Part shown: one piece after another, positions 1 through 12,028 of the stretch | Layout: each line of letters opens with the position of its first letter | Position numbering within the stretch: position 1 is the first letter of the stretch | DNA from: Vombatus ursinus | Lineage: Eukaryota > Chordata > Mammalia > Diprotodontia > Vombatidae | Direction: 5' to 3' | Assembly (NCBI RefSeq): GCF_900497805.2 | Contig: NW_020954550.1 | Location: 32,779,479-32,843,478 of the forward strand | Length of the DNA stretch: 64,000 bases | Notes under the pieces: model-generated | What the model saw: the letters and a program-made list of their open reading frames with translations, nothing else | Databases searched by the model: none | Told to the model about the DNA's origin: nothing | Made by a program: the position numbers and the translations under genes

Positions 1-47
<47 letters not shown>
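1..47. repeat. (TG)n microsatellite, cut by window start
   Basis: Pure TG dinucleotide array of about 23 units. It begins at base 1, so its true length is unknown. Confidence 0.98.
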
Positions 48-48
<1 letters not shown>

Positions 49-61
49 GTTTCCCCAGCTT

Positions 62-213
62 AGAGCATAGTGGAGTAGAAAAAGCAGAGAGACTTGGTTC
101 AAATACTAGCTCAGTTACTTGCTTCCTTGGCACATCACTTATCCTCCCTTTGTACCCCCCGCGCAGAACCTAATACAGAGCTTGGCACAGAGTAGCTGCT
201 TAATAAATGCTTT
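62..213 (+). mobile_element. MIR/Ther-type CORE-SINE, old copy
   Basis: A tRNA-like head and core (tggttcaaatactagctcag) is followed by an L2-like tail (agcttggcaca...taataaatgc). The order head-core-tail gives plus orientation. The copy is diverged and has no clear target-site duplication. Confidence 0.7.
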
Positions 214-330
214 TTAAATTAAATTGAATTTATAAAATGGATGGGGGGAGGTGAGAGTAAATGGTCTCTAAGGTGTCTGCCAACTTTCAATCTATTTTGT
301 GAATGTAGGAATCATATCTTATATTTCTTT

Positions 331-560
331 CAGTGAGGTGGTGCAGAAAATAGGGCACTGGAAGACCTGGGTTCAAATCCAGCCTCAGATACTTACTAGC
401 TGTACTGGGCAAACCACTTCATCTCTGTTTGCTTCACTTTCCACAACTATAAAATGGGGATAATGATAGCACCTACTTCCCAGGGTTTTGTGAGGATCAA
501 ATAAGATAATATTTATAAAAATCACTTATCACAGTACTTGGTGCATAATAAGCACTTAAT
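331..560 (+). mobile_element. CORE-SINE with L2-like tail (MIR/Ther type)
   Basis: The head (gtgaggtggtgcagaaaata), core (gggttcaaatccagcctcag, then the ttactagctgt box), the 'aaaatggggataatgatagc' segment and the tail (gcataataagcacttaat) are all present in order. It is a nearly complete plus-strand SINE. Confidence 0.85.
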
Positions 561-2360
561 CACTTCCTTTCTCCCTCTCATGTTCCCCACTGCCCCTAGC
601 ATAACATGGAACACAGAGCTGGTGTTCAACTGTATTTGTTGGAAAGAATTGCTGCTATTTTTTAATCATTTTAATCATTGTTTCTCTTTGCTTGAAACTC
701 TGGGTAGATATGCTTTTTCCTGACCATTTTTTGTTAGGTGGTCCTTCAGTGAATAGAAGAGGGTGCACCTGGGTGTATAAATAGCAACCTGCATGAATAC
801 TGTTCCTTTTCATTATGATGTGACTAACATGCTTCATTTAAAAAATCAGTAGTAGTTGAATGACTAATCTTGGCTGAAGAGGACACATCTCGAAATGTAT
901 TTTCTACTTTTTCATAGAGATGTGGGGGACTATAGATGTGGAATACTGCATTCACAATCCATCGCAGTCCTATCAATTGGTTTTCTTTGATTTATATTTC
1001 TTTGGCAAGGCTTTTGGAGTTGGGGGGAGGCAGTACTTGAAAAGTACTGTGATGTAAATAGAAAAAGGAACCAAAATTTTTGTTATTTAAAATAATTAAC
1101 AACAGTTGAAGTTGGAGGGAAAAATATGATAGTGATTTGGCTTTTTGATTCAAGTATGCAGGATTTCAAACATTTTTTCTATCACAACCTTTTTTTAACC
1201 CTTAAAAAATCCATGTAGGCACACTTAAACTGTCAATACATTTCTTTCAACTAGACATATTGTTCTACATTCTAATGGCAGTCATTAGGTTTTAAGTTCA
1301 GTTTGGTAAAATTATTTTCACAAATTCAGTAGTTTTCTTCCCTTTTTCAATATCATGCTTCATCAAAGAAGAGTTACTTTTTTGCAGGTTATTGTTGTCA
1401 ACAGCAACAACAATAATAACTCACTTTTAGTGTTTTAATATATAGAATGCAAGTAAGAAATGAACTGGGTCTAGAACTTAACAGGAGGAGGAGGAAAGGG
1501 GACTGATTGGGTTGTCTTTTGGGAAAACTGTGAAATTCTTTCAATGACTACATTTCTTCCTGATACTCAGGTCCATTATTATTTTACTAAAGTTTTTCTG
1601 TTCATATCTTACAGCCATGAATCATATAACATTATATTCTCTAAAGAATCAAGGTCAAAGATCATCCACAATCCAACAGGGAGTTGTATGATGGGTGTGA
1701 TCTTGGGTGTGTGATCCAACTTGTATCGGATGGAAGTTGATTGCTAAAATTTCAATGTTTGCATTTACACATCAGAAATCAGCAAATTCTACAAATCTTA
1801 TTGTTTTGTTTTTTCATATAGACTTGATAAAATGATGGAGAAAATGTTAATAATACCAATTAAACTTAAAAGAGTGTTGTGCATACACTTTTTTTTTGGA
1901 GAGTCAGCTGTTAAACATTGAGTATTATCAGGCTGCAACACATTATGAACAAAGAACTATGAAGAAGTTTTTATTGAGGATGTTACAAAAGAAGTTTTTG
2001 ATTAAAAAAAAACAATAGGCTAACCCTGTGGCAAGAATGAGTACTAACCAATGGATGGCTTATGTTCTTTACTGGTATCCTTGGGCAGTCAAGATCATTC
2101 AAAGAGATCTTTTAGCATGTTTGATGATGAATGTATGGAAGAAGATACACAAAAGGTATTAAAGATGAGCTATTTATAAGGGTTACTGTCTGCATCATTG
2201 AAGGAATGGCCACACTGCCAATGTATAGTGCTCAGAGTTTGTATTTTTCTTCCCCCTATCCAACAAGGAAAGGAGGTGGCGGGGAAGAGTTGAAATTAGA
2301 ACACTCCTACCTCCTACTCCTGGACCAGTTCAGGAAGATTTTCTCTGGATCCTCCTTACT
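561..2360. other. Unclassified sequence, no gene seen
   Basis: About 1.8 kb without a repeat I can name or a credible exon. A short perfect inverted repeat (cagtactt, 3-base loop, aagtactg) lies at 1031-1049. The part from 1600 to 2150 has several short A/T runs and could be a decayed retrocopy, but no protein is recognisable in any frame. Confidence 0.5.
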
Positions 2361-2370
2361 TCTCTTCTGG

Positions 2371-2672
2371 TAGAATGGGCAGCCAAGAACAATCTGTTCC
2401 AATGGTCATGAAGGTGACTGAAGCAGGCACTGAAGAGCACTTAGAGCTTGGTCAGACATTGGAGACACCAAGGTCATTCACTGCATCCCAGGACATCACC
2501 AGTCATCTCAACTTTTGTCTTACTCCTAAACTTCAATGACTGTGGAAGAGAGAGTGAGGCTGATGATTTTGTACTATTATTCCTCACTTAAATCCAATTC
2601 ACATGCAAGTCAAGACATTGTTCCTCATGCTGTCATCGGTCTTCTTTGAAAATCAAAGATGAGCAACAACAC
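2371..2672 (+). mobile_element. RTE-type retroelement 3' end, marsupial dispersed repeat
   Basis: This matches the same dispersed element as 37296-37847. Shared landmarks are 'gggcagcca', 'cttagagcttggtcagac', 'catcaccagtcatctc', 'ggaagagagagtgaggctga' and a 3' end of the type 'tttgaaaatcaaagatgagcaacaac'. The A/C-rich CAACAAC end resembles RTE/BovB tails. Family assignment is inferred; the 5' part is absent. Confidence 0.6.
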
Positions 2673-2914
2673 TTCTCTGTTCCCAACATGTCCTTCACCT
2701 ATGACTGAGGGAAAGAAAAGTGCCTAGACTTAGACAACTGCCATGTTGTCCTAGTGAGCACTATTTATCTTATGTTGATAATGGGAGCTTAGGTTCTTTT
2801 AGTCATTGGGGAAATAAATGACTCAGATCCTATAGACTTCACTCTCTGCTCATTGGGAGAGGAATAAGGTTTAAATGGTAATAAGAGAAAGAGACTGGAC
2901 CTACGGTTTCACTT
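2673..2914. other. Unclassified sequence
   Basis: No recognisable gene or repeat between the RTE-type fragment and the next SINE. Confidence 0.4.
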
Positions 2915-3099
2915 TTATAGGGGACTCCCCAGGTCAGGAAACTTATTCTACCAATAGAAGTCTATACCTCAGAGAGCTGCTTAGAACTTAAGTGACTTGC
3001 CCTGTATTCCAAAGGTATTGGTTTTCAGATATGAGAATTGAACTTGGTTCTTTCTGACTCCAAGACCAGTCTTCCATCCACTAGGCCATGTTGCCTTTC
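2915..3099 (-). mobile_element. MIR/Ther-type SINE, second tail variety
   Basis: It reads in reverse: 'ggggactccccaggtcagga' is the tail end, 'agtgacttgccctgtattcc' the core, and 'ccatccactaggccatgttg' the inverted tRNA-like head. The same family recurs at 42586-42785, 51335-51557 and 60930-61095 and in sense at 47913-48130. Confidence 0.7.
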
Positions 3100-3262
3100 A
3101 CGGGTTATAAAAGGACTGACTATATAAGTTGAATACATTTAACTCTTGATGCCTTCAGGTAGTTACTTTGATCACCAAGTCAAGGTATCAGGGTAAAAGC
3201 TAATATATTCTGTGAAATATAAAATGCCTTCAGAGCTACTCTCTTCCACATTGTATACTTTG

Positions 3263-3430
3263 TGGTTGTTTTTTCTTTGTTTTTGTTTTTGTTTTTGGCT
3301 AGGCAATGGGGTTAAATGACTTGCCCAGGGTCACACAGCTAGTAAATGTTCTGTGTCTGAGGCTAGATTTGAACTCAGATCCTCCTGAATCCAGGGTGAG
3401 TGCTCTATCCACTGCACCACCTAGCTGCCC
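3263..3430 (-). mobile_element. Short A-tailed tRNA SINE (WSINE1-like) with perfect TSD
   Basis: On the minus strand the element runs from the head (reverse of cactgcaccacctagctgcc) through the core to a T-rich run at its left (the A tail). It is flanked by an 18-base perfect direct repeat, tccacattgtatactttg, at 3245-3262 and 3431-3448. That is the target-site duplication of an A-tail-primed insertion. The perfect duplication suggests a fairly recent insertion for this window. Confidence 0.9.
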
Positions 3431-3449
3431 TCCACATTGTATACTTTGA

Positions 3450-3820
3450 TTCCAGTTAAAGACTTCTATACAACAAGAGGGAACAACCCTGTTTCCCAAA
3501 GTAATAAGGAACATAAAATATATTTGCTTCATTGAGGAAGTGACTTAATAAGAAAATGGAACATTTCTGGGTTTAAATTCCATCCCTTCAGGAAGACAGG
3601 AGGGAGTAGGGAGAGATAGTAGGAGAAGACAGATGTTTCTTAGCAGGACTTGTCTCAACTTTGTCTCAGTTTATACGTCAGGACAGTTACATTGAGACAT
3701 CAAACTACACTTCCCATAGTTCTCATGGGGCCAGAAGAAAATGTCTCCTCCTTTTCTGCTTCCCCCCTGCACCTTGAGAAGGCTGTTGTAATTAAACCAC
3801 ATTTCCTTTTGATTATTGGA
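3450..3820. other. Unclassified sequence
   Basis: No gene, exon or named repeat recognised. Confidence 0.4.
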
Positions 3821-3821
3821 G

Positions 3822-4270
3822 TATAATTCTTTGCAGTTTACAAAGCACTTTTCTCACAACAACCTGGTGAGGTAAATAGAGTAGGTATTATTATCTCAAT
3901 TTTATAGATGAGAACACTGAGGTTCTAATAATAACAATAACTAGCATTTATAAAGTACCTCCTATGTACCAGGTACTGCACTAAGTACTCTTACAAATAT
4001 TATCTCATTTGATCCTCACAACAATCTTGGGAGGTTGGTGCTATTATTATCCCCATTTTACAGTAGAGGAAACTGAGGCAATCAGAGGTTCAGTGACTTG
4101 CCCAGGATCACACACCTAGCAAATGTCTGAGGCTGGATTTGAAATCAAGTTCTTCCTGACTCTAGACCCATGGATCTGTCTACTGCCCCATTTAGCTGCC
4201 TCAGTGAAATGACTTACCTACAGTCATACAGCTAGTGTTAGAGAAAGAAAAAAAACCCACTATTTTCTGA
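3822..4270 (-). mobile_element. MIR/Ther SINE split by a second SINE
   Basis: Two nested minus-strand copies. The outer one covers about 3822-3925 (caaagcacttttctcacaac) and resumes at about 4201-4250 (gaaatgacttacctacagtc). The inner one, about 3926-4203, is nearly complete: 'ctagcatttataaagtacct', 'attatctcatttgatcctca', 'gaggaaactgaggcaatcag' and the reversed head 'ctgccccatttagctgcct'. Confidence 0.8.
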
Positions 4271-4530
4271 CCTCTAAGTCTCATGCTTTCTCTCCTACAT
4301 GTTTTGAGAGCACAGAGTATTCTTTTTGAAATTATGGAGGAGAGGTTTTTTTCAAATCTCTTTGGAATCAAGTGGCTTTTGGGGGCATTTTAGAAGTCAC
4401 AGACTGATATGGAAGCTGAGGCAGCAGCTTAGGACTCAGGCTCTTCCAGAAATCAAGAGCAGAACTGTGACCATTGCATCAATGCTTGTCCTTGTGCTTG
4501 GACCAGATACATTACATTCTCAGGTTTCTT

Positions 4531-4785
4531 TTGTTGTTCAGTTGTTTCAGTTGTGTCCAACTTTTTGTGACTCCATTTAGCGTTTTCTTGACAAAGTCTC
4601 TACATTGGTTTGCCATTTTCTTCTCCAGCTCATTTTACAGATGAGGAAACTGAGGCAAACAGGGTTAAGTGACTTGCCCAGGGTCACACAGCTAGTAAGT
4701 ATCTAAGGCCAGATTTGAACTCAGGAAAATGAGTCTTCCTGACTCCAGGTCTGGTGCGCTATCCATTCTGCCACCCCGCTGCCCC
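4531..4785 (-). mobile_element. Mar-1-type CORE-SINE (BovB/RTE tail), complete
   Basis: Reverse orientation. The BovB-like tail (ttgttgttcagttgtttcag, tgtccaactttttgtgactc) is followed by the core (gaggaaactgaggcaaacag) and the reversed head (ccaccccgctgcccc). Near-perfect 14-base target duplications flank it: ttctcaggtttctt at 4517-4530 and ttctcagggttctt at 4786-4799 (13/14). Mar-1 is the known marsupial CORE-SINE with a Bov-B-derived tail. Confidence 0.9.
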
Positions 4786-4799
4786 TTCTCAGGGTTCTT

Positions 4800-5344
4800 G
4801 GCTCCATTAAAATTTCATCTTAGTGTATTCAGAGTTTGAGAGACTTTTGAAAGACTTTCTTATTCACCTTTTTGTGGCTCCCCAATTCAGATGAAGTCTC
4901 CTTTCTCGTCTCCCCTTCCATTGTGTTGGATTAGAGCAAACCTGAGGCAGACAACCTGTCAGAATGAGAGAGGGCAATGATGTGAAGCTGGTGACTGAGC
5001 ATTGACTAAAGGGGATGGACTGTGCTTTAATCTACCATAGGAGTATGTTACATTGTTATTATGTTAAGGCAAGTTATTTATAATAGGGATTTAGTAAAAC
5101 GTGGGTCAAATCAGGCCTCTAGGAACAAAAGTGTATGAAGGCTTAACCTAAAGTAACATGGGCAAAATTAATCCCTTTTTCTGACATCACAGACACTAAA
5201 GGGTTGAGTGAATTTGGTCAGTACAGAGAAGAGAATATAACTGATGAGGAACTTGTTTTTTATAGGCAAGAAAAATCTCTTCTGGGGACCTTAAGAGAGC
5301 TTTGAAAACATACTTGCTTCTGACTGTTATTTCAATCAGTGTCA
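4800..5344. other. Unclassified sequence
   Basis: No gene or named repeat recognised. Confidence 0.4.
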
Positions 5345-6115
5345 CCTTTTGCCAAATGTTCTATGTTTGACCGTGGTGCTGTCTTTGATTTTTCTCTTCT
5401 TTCACCCCAGCAGCCAAGATTTCTTGCATTTCTCATTCCTCCTTAATCCCGGTTACACCACCCTAGTATAAACCCTCATTAACAATGGCCTGCGTTACTG
5501 TAAAAATTTTCTAAGTTTCCCTGTTTCCATTCTTTCTCCTCCTCCAATCTGTTCCTCTTACCCTTGCAAGATTAAATAACTTCACACAAACATGTAGCAA
5601 TGACATTCTTCTGCTTAAAAATGTCTAGTGGCTGACTTTGCCTGTTGAATAAAGTTTAAACTTTTTTTGCTTGGTATTCAAGGCCTTCCACAATCTAGTG
5701 CCAACCTACTCTTCCAAGCTTATATTATTCTCCCCCATGTCGTCTGCAGTCTGGCAACAATGGGCTACACTGTCTGTCCTCCTACATGGTCTTTTCTTTC
5801 ATTCTTCCATGCTTTTGCTTGCACCATTCACTCCTTATAGCTCTGGGCTTCCTTTAGCCTCCTTTCCATCCTCTACCACTGATTTCCCACCTCAGAGCAA
5901 TAATCTTTACCCTTGTATAGCATTTTGTTGTGCTCCTCACATATTTTACTCATTATATAATATTGTGTTTATCAGTATTTGTATCTTTGCCCTCTATTTA
6001 AATGTAACCTCTATGAGATGAGGACCATGTTGTACCTAAACTTTGCATTTCCTCCAGCACCTCTAGAATGCTCAGTACAAGGTAGGGTCTCAGAATAAAT
6101 ATTGAGTGGATAAAA
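5345..6115 (+). mobile_element. L2 LINE, 3' part
   Basis: Sense-strand L2/CR1-clade landmarks occur in order: the segment around 'ggtattcaaggccttccaca' (conserved near the end of ORF2), C/T-rich 3' UTR, 'atgtaacctctatgagatga', and a terminal 'cagaataaatattgagtgga'. It is 5' truncated and decayed, with no intact reading frame. Confidence 0.75.
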
Positions 6116-6148
6116 AGTTAAGTGGGCTTGTACCCATTTAAAATTGTC

Positions 6149-6233
6149 TCAAATCTGGCCTTAGACACTTACTAGTTGTGTGACCCTGGGCAAGTCACTC
6201 AACCCTGTTTGCCTTAGTTTCCTCATCTGTATA
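6149..6233 (+). mobile_element. CORE-SINE fragment
   Basis: Only the core is left: 'acacttactagttgtgtgac', 'cctgggcaagtcactcaacc', 'gtttcctcatctgt'. Head and tail are missing. Confidence 0.75.
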
Positions 6234-6239
6234 TATTCC

Positions 6240-7640
6240 TGTAGTAGAATGAATGAAATAAACTTTTAAAGTACTCAACATGGTGTATTCACTTTAGGTG
6301 AGAATTGATTGGCAAAATGTATGCCATGTAAGGGTATGAGAGACAGAAATCAAAAATCGGTCATTATACTGAACCAGAACCAGGAGTCTGGGTCTCTGGA
6401 ACAACTTGGTGGCATTAGAAAGATACTGAAGGTCAGAGTAGACTATATCCAGGACAGAAAAGGGAGTTAATTTACAGAAGAAAAGTTTTTTGGGGGAGAA
6501 AGAGAGAGAGAGAGAGTATCCTCAATATAATCCTTTGAAATTTACCTCAAATTATACTTCCTCCACCTTTTCACATGTATCTAGTTTTATTATATTCATG
6601 AACACATATCTTATATCCTCTAACAAGATTGTACTAAAGAAGGTCTTAAAGAACCTGGCCAAGAAAGGCCAAGCTCAGATGCCAGGTCAAGAAGGTAAAA
6701 GCAACAGCACTCACTCACAAAAATGAACTTTATTCTAGAGCAGAAATGTTTTGTTCTTTGCCCTCTTTTACATACTCTGAAGGGTATCAATGCCCATTGG
6801 CTATAAGCATACAATTTTACCTAGGAGAGCTCTCTATTTGTATCTTCCTTCTGACTGGATCAAGGACAAAGGTGTAAGAATTAACAAGAGGTTCTTGATA
6901 TTGAGTGGAAGGATTTAAAAATTTCATTGTTCTTTTCAACCATGGGTCATAGGCATTGGACCGACCATCTCTGGGAGCCATGATAGAACAGGCCTTGCAT
7001 TAACTGTTGCCTTTCCAGAGCTGATGTATGTGAATGTATGTATGTGAATGTATATATGTGAATCAGCAGGAAAAATCAGGAAGATAAAAGTAGGAGCTGG
7101 CTAGAGAGGAGCAGGGAGAGAAATCTCATTAACACAAGCTGACAGTCTTGGAGCTGCTCTCTGCAGGAGCTATCTGAGGCTATGCCAGAGAAGAACTGAC
7201 TGCGCTACAGTTCCTGCTGGATGCCTTAGCACGTCATAGAGCCAAAATGTGTGACCTTGGGACATTGTCAGCGTCCCAAGGGCCATTTGAATTCGATTTT
7301 TCAGGGCTGTAGGTAGAACAGACTGGGCAATTAGGTAGTACTTTTTGCTAATCAAGAGATTTGATACCAAACATAAAATTGAACCTATCTGAAATAAATA
7401 TGGGAACATTTGGTCGTGTTCACTGATAAATTTTCCAAAAAAGATGTCCCTGCATCATAATTGCAAGGTCAAAATGTTGGTGTAAGAACTATTCAATTTC
7501 ACTTGGAAGGTTCAGTTTTATGACAAATAGATTAAAGTAATTAAAGCCATAGTACAGTGCCATGAGAGGGGATCTTTATGAAAACCCACGTGTTCTTTCC
7601 ACCTTCTCAAGGTCCTAATGGTTCCCCCATGGACCTCTTG
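6240..7640. other. Unclassified sequence with short GA and TATG arrays
   Basis: About 1.4 kb with no credible exon. It holds a GA array at about 6500-6516 and a degenerate TATG/TGAA array at about 7022-7062. Short open frames here lack any recognisable motif. Confidence 0.45.
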
Positions 7641-7644
7641 TAGG

Positions 7645-7745
7645 ATCACCGGTTTATAGGACAGGTTTTTGAGGACAGGAATAATTTAGATTTTATTTTT
7701 GTATCTCCAGTGTTTAGTATGGTGTAGGCATTTAATAAATGCTTA
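7645..7745 (+). mobile_element. L2 3' end fragment
   Basis: The typical terminal pattern 'tttgtatctccagtgtttag ... ggcatttaataaatgcttat' marks the last ~100 bases of a sense L2. Confidence 0.65.
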
Positions 7746-7747
7746 TT

Positions 7748-7945
7748 AGGGGCTAAAAGAGACCTTAGAGATCATCAACTCCAACTGGATCATTTGTGTT
7801 TGAGAATGGGTTTGAAAGTAGGCCCTGTGATTCAAAAGCCAGTACACCTTCCCCTGTACCATGGATGCCTCATCTGTAAAATGAGTGAGTTGGATTCTAT
7901 AGCATTTTAGGTCCCTTCTGACTCAATATCTATGATTCTATGAGC
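7748..7945. mobile_element. Old SINE/L3 fragments
   Basis: Two decayed pieces: 'agagaccttagagatcatca' fits an antisense L3/MIR3-like end, and 'cctcatctgtaaaatgagtg ... gattctatgag' fits a sense SINE 3' half. Boundaries are uncertain. Confidence 0.45.
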
Positions 7946-8715
7946 CCCCTTCCACTACTTTCCTCAGCCATGATTGGAAACCAGGTCTTCAGGCCCAAAT
8001 CCACTGTGCCATGCCACCTGTGGTTCCTTGCCCAGACTTCTCTGCCATTCTTCTCCCAGCACAAGAAAGATGATCAGACACTTGATTTTTTTTTTTTTGG
8101 CAGCAATTAGAGTGGTGTCAGTGAAGCTAAAAATAGAAACATCTGCGTAGGTTAGCAGCTGAGAAAGGCAGCAAAAAAAAAAATCTTCCCAATAAGCCAG
8201 TGCTTTATGAGAAAATTTACCACCGTTTTGCCTTGAAACTTACAGAGGGGAAAAGATAATTCTTTCTTATTCTAGTTGTTGGTATTTCCCAAGCATGTGT
8301 GAAAACAGTTTGTGATTGCTTGGTAGAGAGCAGTTACTTCATGAAATCATATTATTCCTCCTCCTCCTTTACAGGTCTTTGGGGTGGGAGGGATTATTTC
8401 CTGATCTTTTATGGGATAAAGAGAAGAAAAGGAAACTGTTAAGGTTGGGTGTTATGCTGTTCTTACAGCCTTCATCAACTTATGGTCCAAGTGCTGTATC
8501 CCAACACATATCCTTCCTGCTCACATTTACACCTCCCACCATTGTTAACACTCAGAAGCCTCTCAGGAAGGATTTGATTCTCACTGGAGTAGATAATGCA
8601 GTTCTTGTTCTCTTGCCTTCCACAGCGTGATATACTGTCATTTGCAGAGATCTCTTCATCACCAACACCACCTCCCATCCAGTGACCATGACCCCAATTT
8701 CCTATCCCCAGTGCA
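7946..8715. other. Unclassified sequence
   Basis: Contains poly-T (about 8087-8098) and poly-A (about 8173-8183) runs. No gene or named repeat recognised. Confidence 0.4.
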
Positions 8716-8719
8716 AGTT

Positions 8720-9150
8720 ATATAGCAAGGGTCTGGTGCTTTGATTGATCTATCCATCAGAATGACAGATTGCCAGTGTGTTGACTTATCTGTCCCCTTT
8801 CTAATCCATCCCCAACTTATCTTTGTCCATATCACTCCCCTACTTAATAAACTGTTATGACTCCTCCTTACTCCTAGAGTTAACAATCACCCCAACTTTT
8901 GGGGTCTATTACATATTATTCTCCCTCACATATTCTAAAGACCAATTAGACTGACATTCAAGCTGCTCTTCTTTGTGCTTTTGCACAGTATTACCCCCAT
9001 GCCTGAAATGCTCTCTCTCTCTTTATCTCTGCCTCTTAAAATCTGTTTTCCTCCAAAATTCTTTTCAAACTCCACCTTCTACACAAGGACTTTCCTGAAC
9101 TTCTTCCCCCGTTACTAGTACACTCCCTCTTCCCCCTCTGAAAATATCTT
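8720..9150 (+). mobile_element. L2 LINE 3' part, decayed
   Basis: Sense-strand pattern 'cttctttgtgcttttgcaca ... atgcctgaaatgctctctct' corresponds to the L2 region conserved just before the 3' UTR, followed by C/T-rich UTR sequence. Heavily diverged. Confidence 0.6.
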
Positions 9151-10740
9151 ATTTTTTTTGTATAACCAGAATCCCAAAGGCCTCTGGTGTGGGACTCCCT
9201 CCTCATTGGTGGAGATCAATGCCTTGTGCTTTTGTGAAGGGCAGTGTGGAAGTTGTGAGAGTGGGAGAGAGTAGAAGTTCACGCTCTCTGACTTCTGGAA
9301 TTTTTTCAAGTTTTCAGACTTCCTTTGAGCTTTTTGAGTCACTTTAGTTTCTTTAGCCTCTAATGTCATTTTGGGTGCTTCTGACTTCCAGCTTTGAGAA
9401 GGAAGATAGAGAATGCCAACCTCACCTCAGGTTGATGAAAGGAAAATAAAATTCTAGGATAATGTTGACAGGAGAGGAGTTGGCACCTTCGTCATGTCCC
9501 CATCCCTAGCTTGCTACACTAGAGACATAGGGGAACTTCCCCTTTGGGTGAGATCTGGAATTCTTTCTTAGTTGAACAGAATTATCTCACTCCCAGTGGG
9601 AGAGGTCCTTCACTCTGTATTATGTGGCATATATACTTATATATGTGATTGAATAGCTTCCTTATATTATTTTAAATTAATACCCAGTCATAATTTACAG
9701 TATCTGTTCATTTGTCAAGTCCAATAATCCTCTCATCACCATTTCCCCCATAGTGCTCTGTCCCTAGGATGCTATTTCCAGACTAGCCCACTCACAGCCC
9801 AGGTCTGTCTCAAGCATACCCCACTAAATTCTCCCCTTGGAACCCGAAAATAGTTTGTCCACACAAATTATCTGAAATCCTTGCATCAGTCCCCATCTAG
9901 CATGCTGAATTATGAATCCACCAGTCGGTAAGGTGCCATTTTTCTGCCACCTTTCAGATCCAAGTGTAGTTCAGGGATCCTCAATTCATTTCCATAATAA
10001 AATCTATTGCATGTTAGATGCAACTGTCTAAACTAATGTCTAAGTTTCATAGTTATATAATCAGTAGGGACTGCATACAGACATTCACCACAGAATATAA
10101 CATCAAATCTGATGTATGCCAACTTTGCCCAGAGAACACCCTCTCCTTATCAGTAACAATCTACCATATTCCATTGATAGATCATTTTAATATCAAACCA
10201 AAATGATGAAACATCTCCAATTAGTACCATAACAATTCAATCTTCATCCCATTATAATTTACAATTTGACAGATTCATATTGAATCAAATTGCATCTGTA
10301 AAATGATTCCAATTAATTACCCAAAATACAAATAAACAATACCCAAATGATATAACATTTTTACCACAATTCCTTCTGAATACTGAAATTTCTCACCCCA
10401 TTCTGGTCAAACAAGAGTAGATAAACCACCTGAATCTGTATATAATCTAAAATCTGACTCCCTTAATTTACTAAATTCAGATGACTCACAAATTTTCCAA
10501 TTCCCATGCCTTATCTCATTTTTTCACTCCAGCCCAAAAGATAGCATACTGTATCTAAGATAAATTAACTGTTTATACATGGAGTTCAAAGACATTAAAT
10601 TAGTAGATTCATTCATAAAATTTAATCCATGTCAATCTTCAAGCACCTAATAACAAAAAACTTTTCATTAGGAAGGCACTACAGGGCCCAATTACCTTAG
10701 ATATTCTTTTCGTAAGTTGAAGAAATTCCAATTTTATATA
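9151..10740. other. Unclassified AT-rich tract
   Basis: About 1.6 kb without a recognisable gene. From about 9650 to 10740 it is conspicuously AT-rich with many short oligo-A and oligo-T runs and few CpGs. No terminal repeats or tails are obvious. It may be an ancient element too decayed to name, or unique DNA. Confidence 0.45.
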
Positions 10741-10880
10741 TCTATCTATATCTATATAGCTTGTGGCCCAGAATTGGAAGCACTGAGTAAATACGGGCTG
10801 GATTAGATCTCACAGGCACTGTCAAAAGCAATTGGTGGATCAAGGACTTTCTGCTAATCTGACAGGTCCCCAAATTGGGA

Positions 10881-10890
10881 CTATATATAC

Positions 10891-10939
<49 letters not shown>

Positions 10940-10956
10940 CATGTATATATATATTT
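10881..10956. repeat. (AT)n / (TATG)n microsatellite
   Basis: Long AT dinucleotide array with an interrupting GTAT-type stretch. Open frames of Ile/Tyr repeats across it are artefacts. Confidence 0.97.
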
Positions 10957-10975
10957 TAACATATCACTTTTCTCT

Positions 10976-11543
10976 ACAAATCTGAACCTTCCCCCTTCTT
11001 CCTCTTACCCCTTCCCCTTTTCCTTTCCTTCTCCTCTCTGGGATTTACTGGCTAGATTTCTTTCTCAAAGACCAAGCCTTAAACCCCATTCACTCTGGAG
11101 CTCATTGATTGGACAACAATATGTCCCTGCCCAAGCACCACTCAATGGTTTTTTTTGGGGCCCTCTTGGCTCACAGTGAATGTAAATAGTGACTGTTTCT
11201 CTTTTGGTCAGTAACTTTGAGGGTCTTCCCCTCCCAAATTGATTTCCCCCCTCTTCCCAACTAGGTAAAAGAGGCCATTGTCTGCCTCATTTCTTATCTA
11301 ACCTTAATCACTGAATGGATGAGAACCTGAAAAGACCAGGGTCTCCCACTATATCCTGGGCCATCTCCAGTTGTCCTGATGAATAGCTGACCACTGGACC
11401 CAGATGGCTCTGGAGGAGAAAGTGAGGCTGGCGACTTTGCACAGCCCTCCCTCACTCAAATCAATTGCAAGTCATATCATCATCTCCCTGATGTCATGGT
11501 CCTCTTCCAGCACCATGGACAAACACAACAGCAACAACAAAGC
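10976..11543 (+). mobile_element. RTE-type retroelement 3' end, second subfamily
   Basis: Landmarks: 'caagcaccactcaatggttt', 'cttggctcacagtgaatgta', 'taatcactgaatggatgaga', 'gaggagaaagtgaggctggc', 'tccctgatgtcatggtcctc', and a CAACAGCAACAAC tail. The last 150 bases parallel the element at 2371-2672 and 37296-37847 (agagtgaggctg, gatgtcatNggtcctc, aaacaacaac) but the upstream part differs. This suggests related elements with a shared 3' end. Confidence 0.6.
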
Positions 11544-11545
11544 CT

Positions 11546-12025
11546 AAATGCTTACATGGATAATATTTAATAGCACACTCTTTGCACATAAGAAATTTGG
11601 ACTCAGACCTTTTGTAAATGATAGTCTTACTTCTTGACTTTCCTCAAAATCACCCATTTAAGCTTCAGTTTCTCATGGGTTCTCTCAATGCCTCTAGATG
11701 TTTTCCCTTCACTTTTCTTGAGTGATCAAATCAATATTCCTGAAACCAAAATATTTCCCCCATACATATGCAGATACTGGACTACTGAGTTTGCAATGAT
11801 GTGGTGTTAGCCTTCTCCTATCCCCTCTTCCTTTAGCCATGATAGAGCAATACAGACATTCACGATGTAAGCATTCAGTATATCTTTATTTGCCACTCCA
11901 TTTGTGGACCTCCGAGGAAGAGGGCCAATATTTAACTGTTAACTCAACTGTTTTATCATTGCAAGTTCATATATAATATTGATGAACTCATTTCATTCTT
12001 TCCTCTGCTGATGGCCTATCCACAC
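11546..12025. other. Unclassified sequence
   Basis: No gene or named repeat recognised. Confidence 0.4.
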
Positions 12026-12028
12026 AAT

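Noticed and set aside
1600-2150. Possible processed pseudogene
   Set aside because: A/T runs and mRNA-like phrasing were noticed, but no protein could be recognised in any frame and no tail or duplication was found.
9115-9369. 84-codon Lys/Glu-rich minus-strand frame
   Set aside because: Considered as a possible decayed element or exon, but no family motif or splice context is visible.
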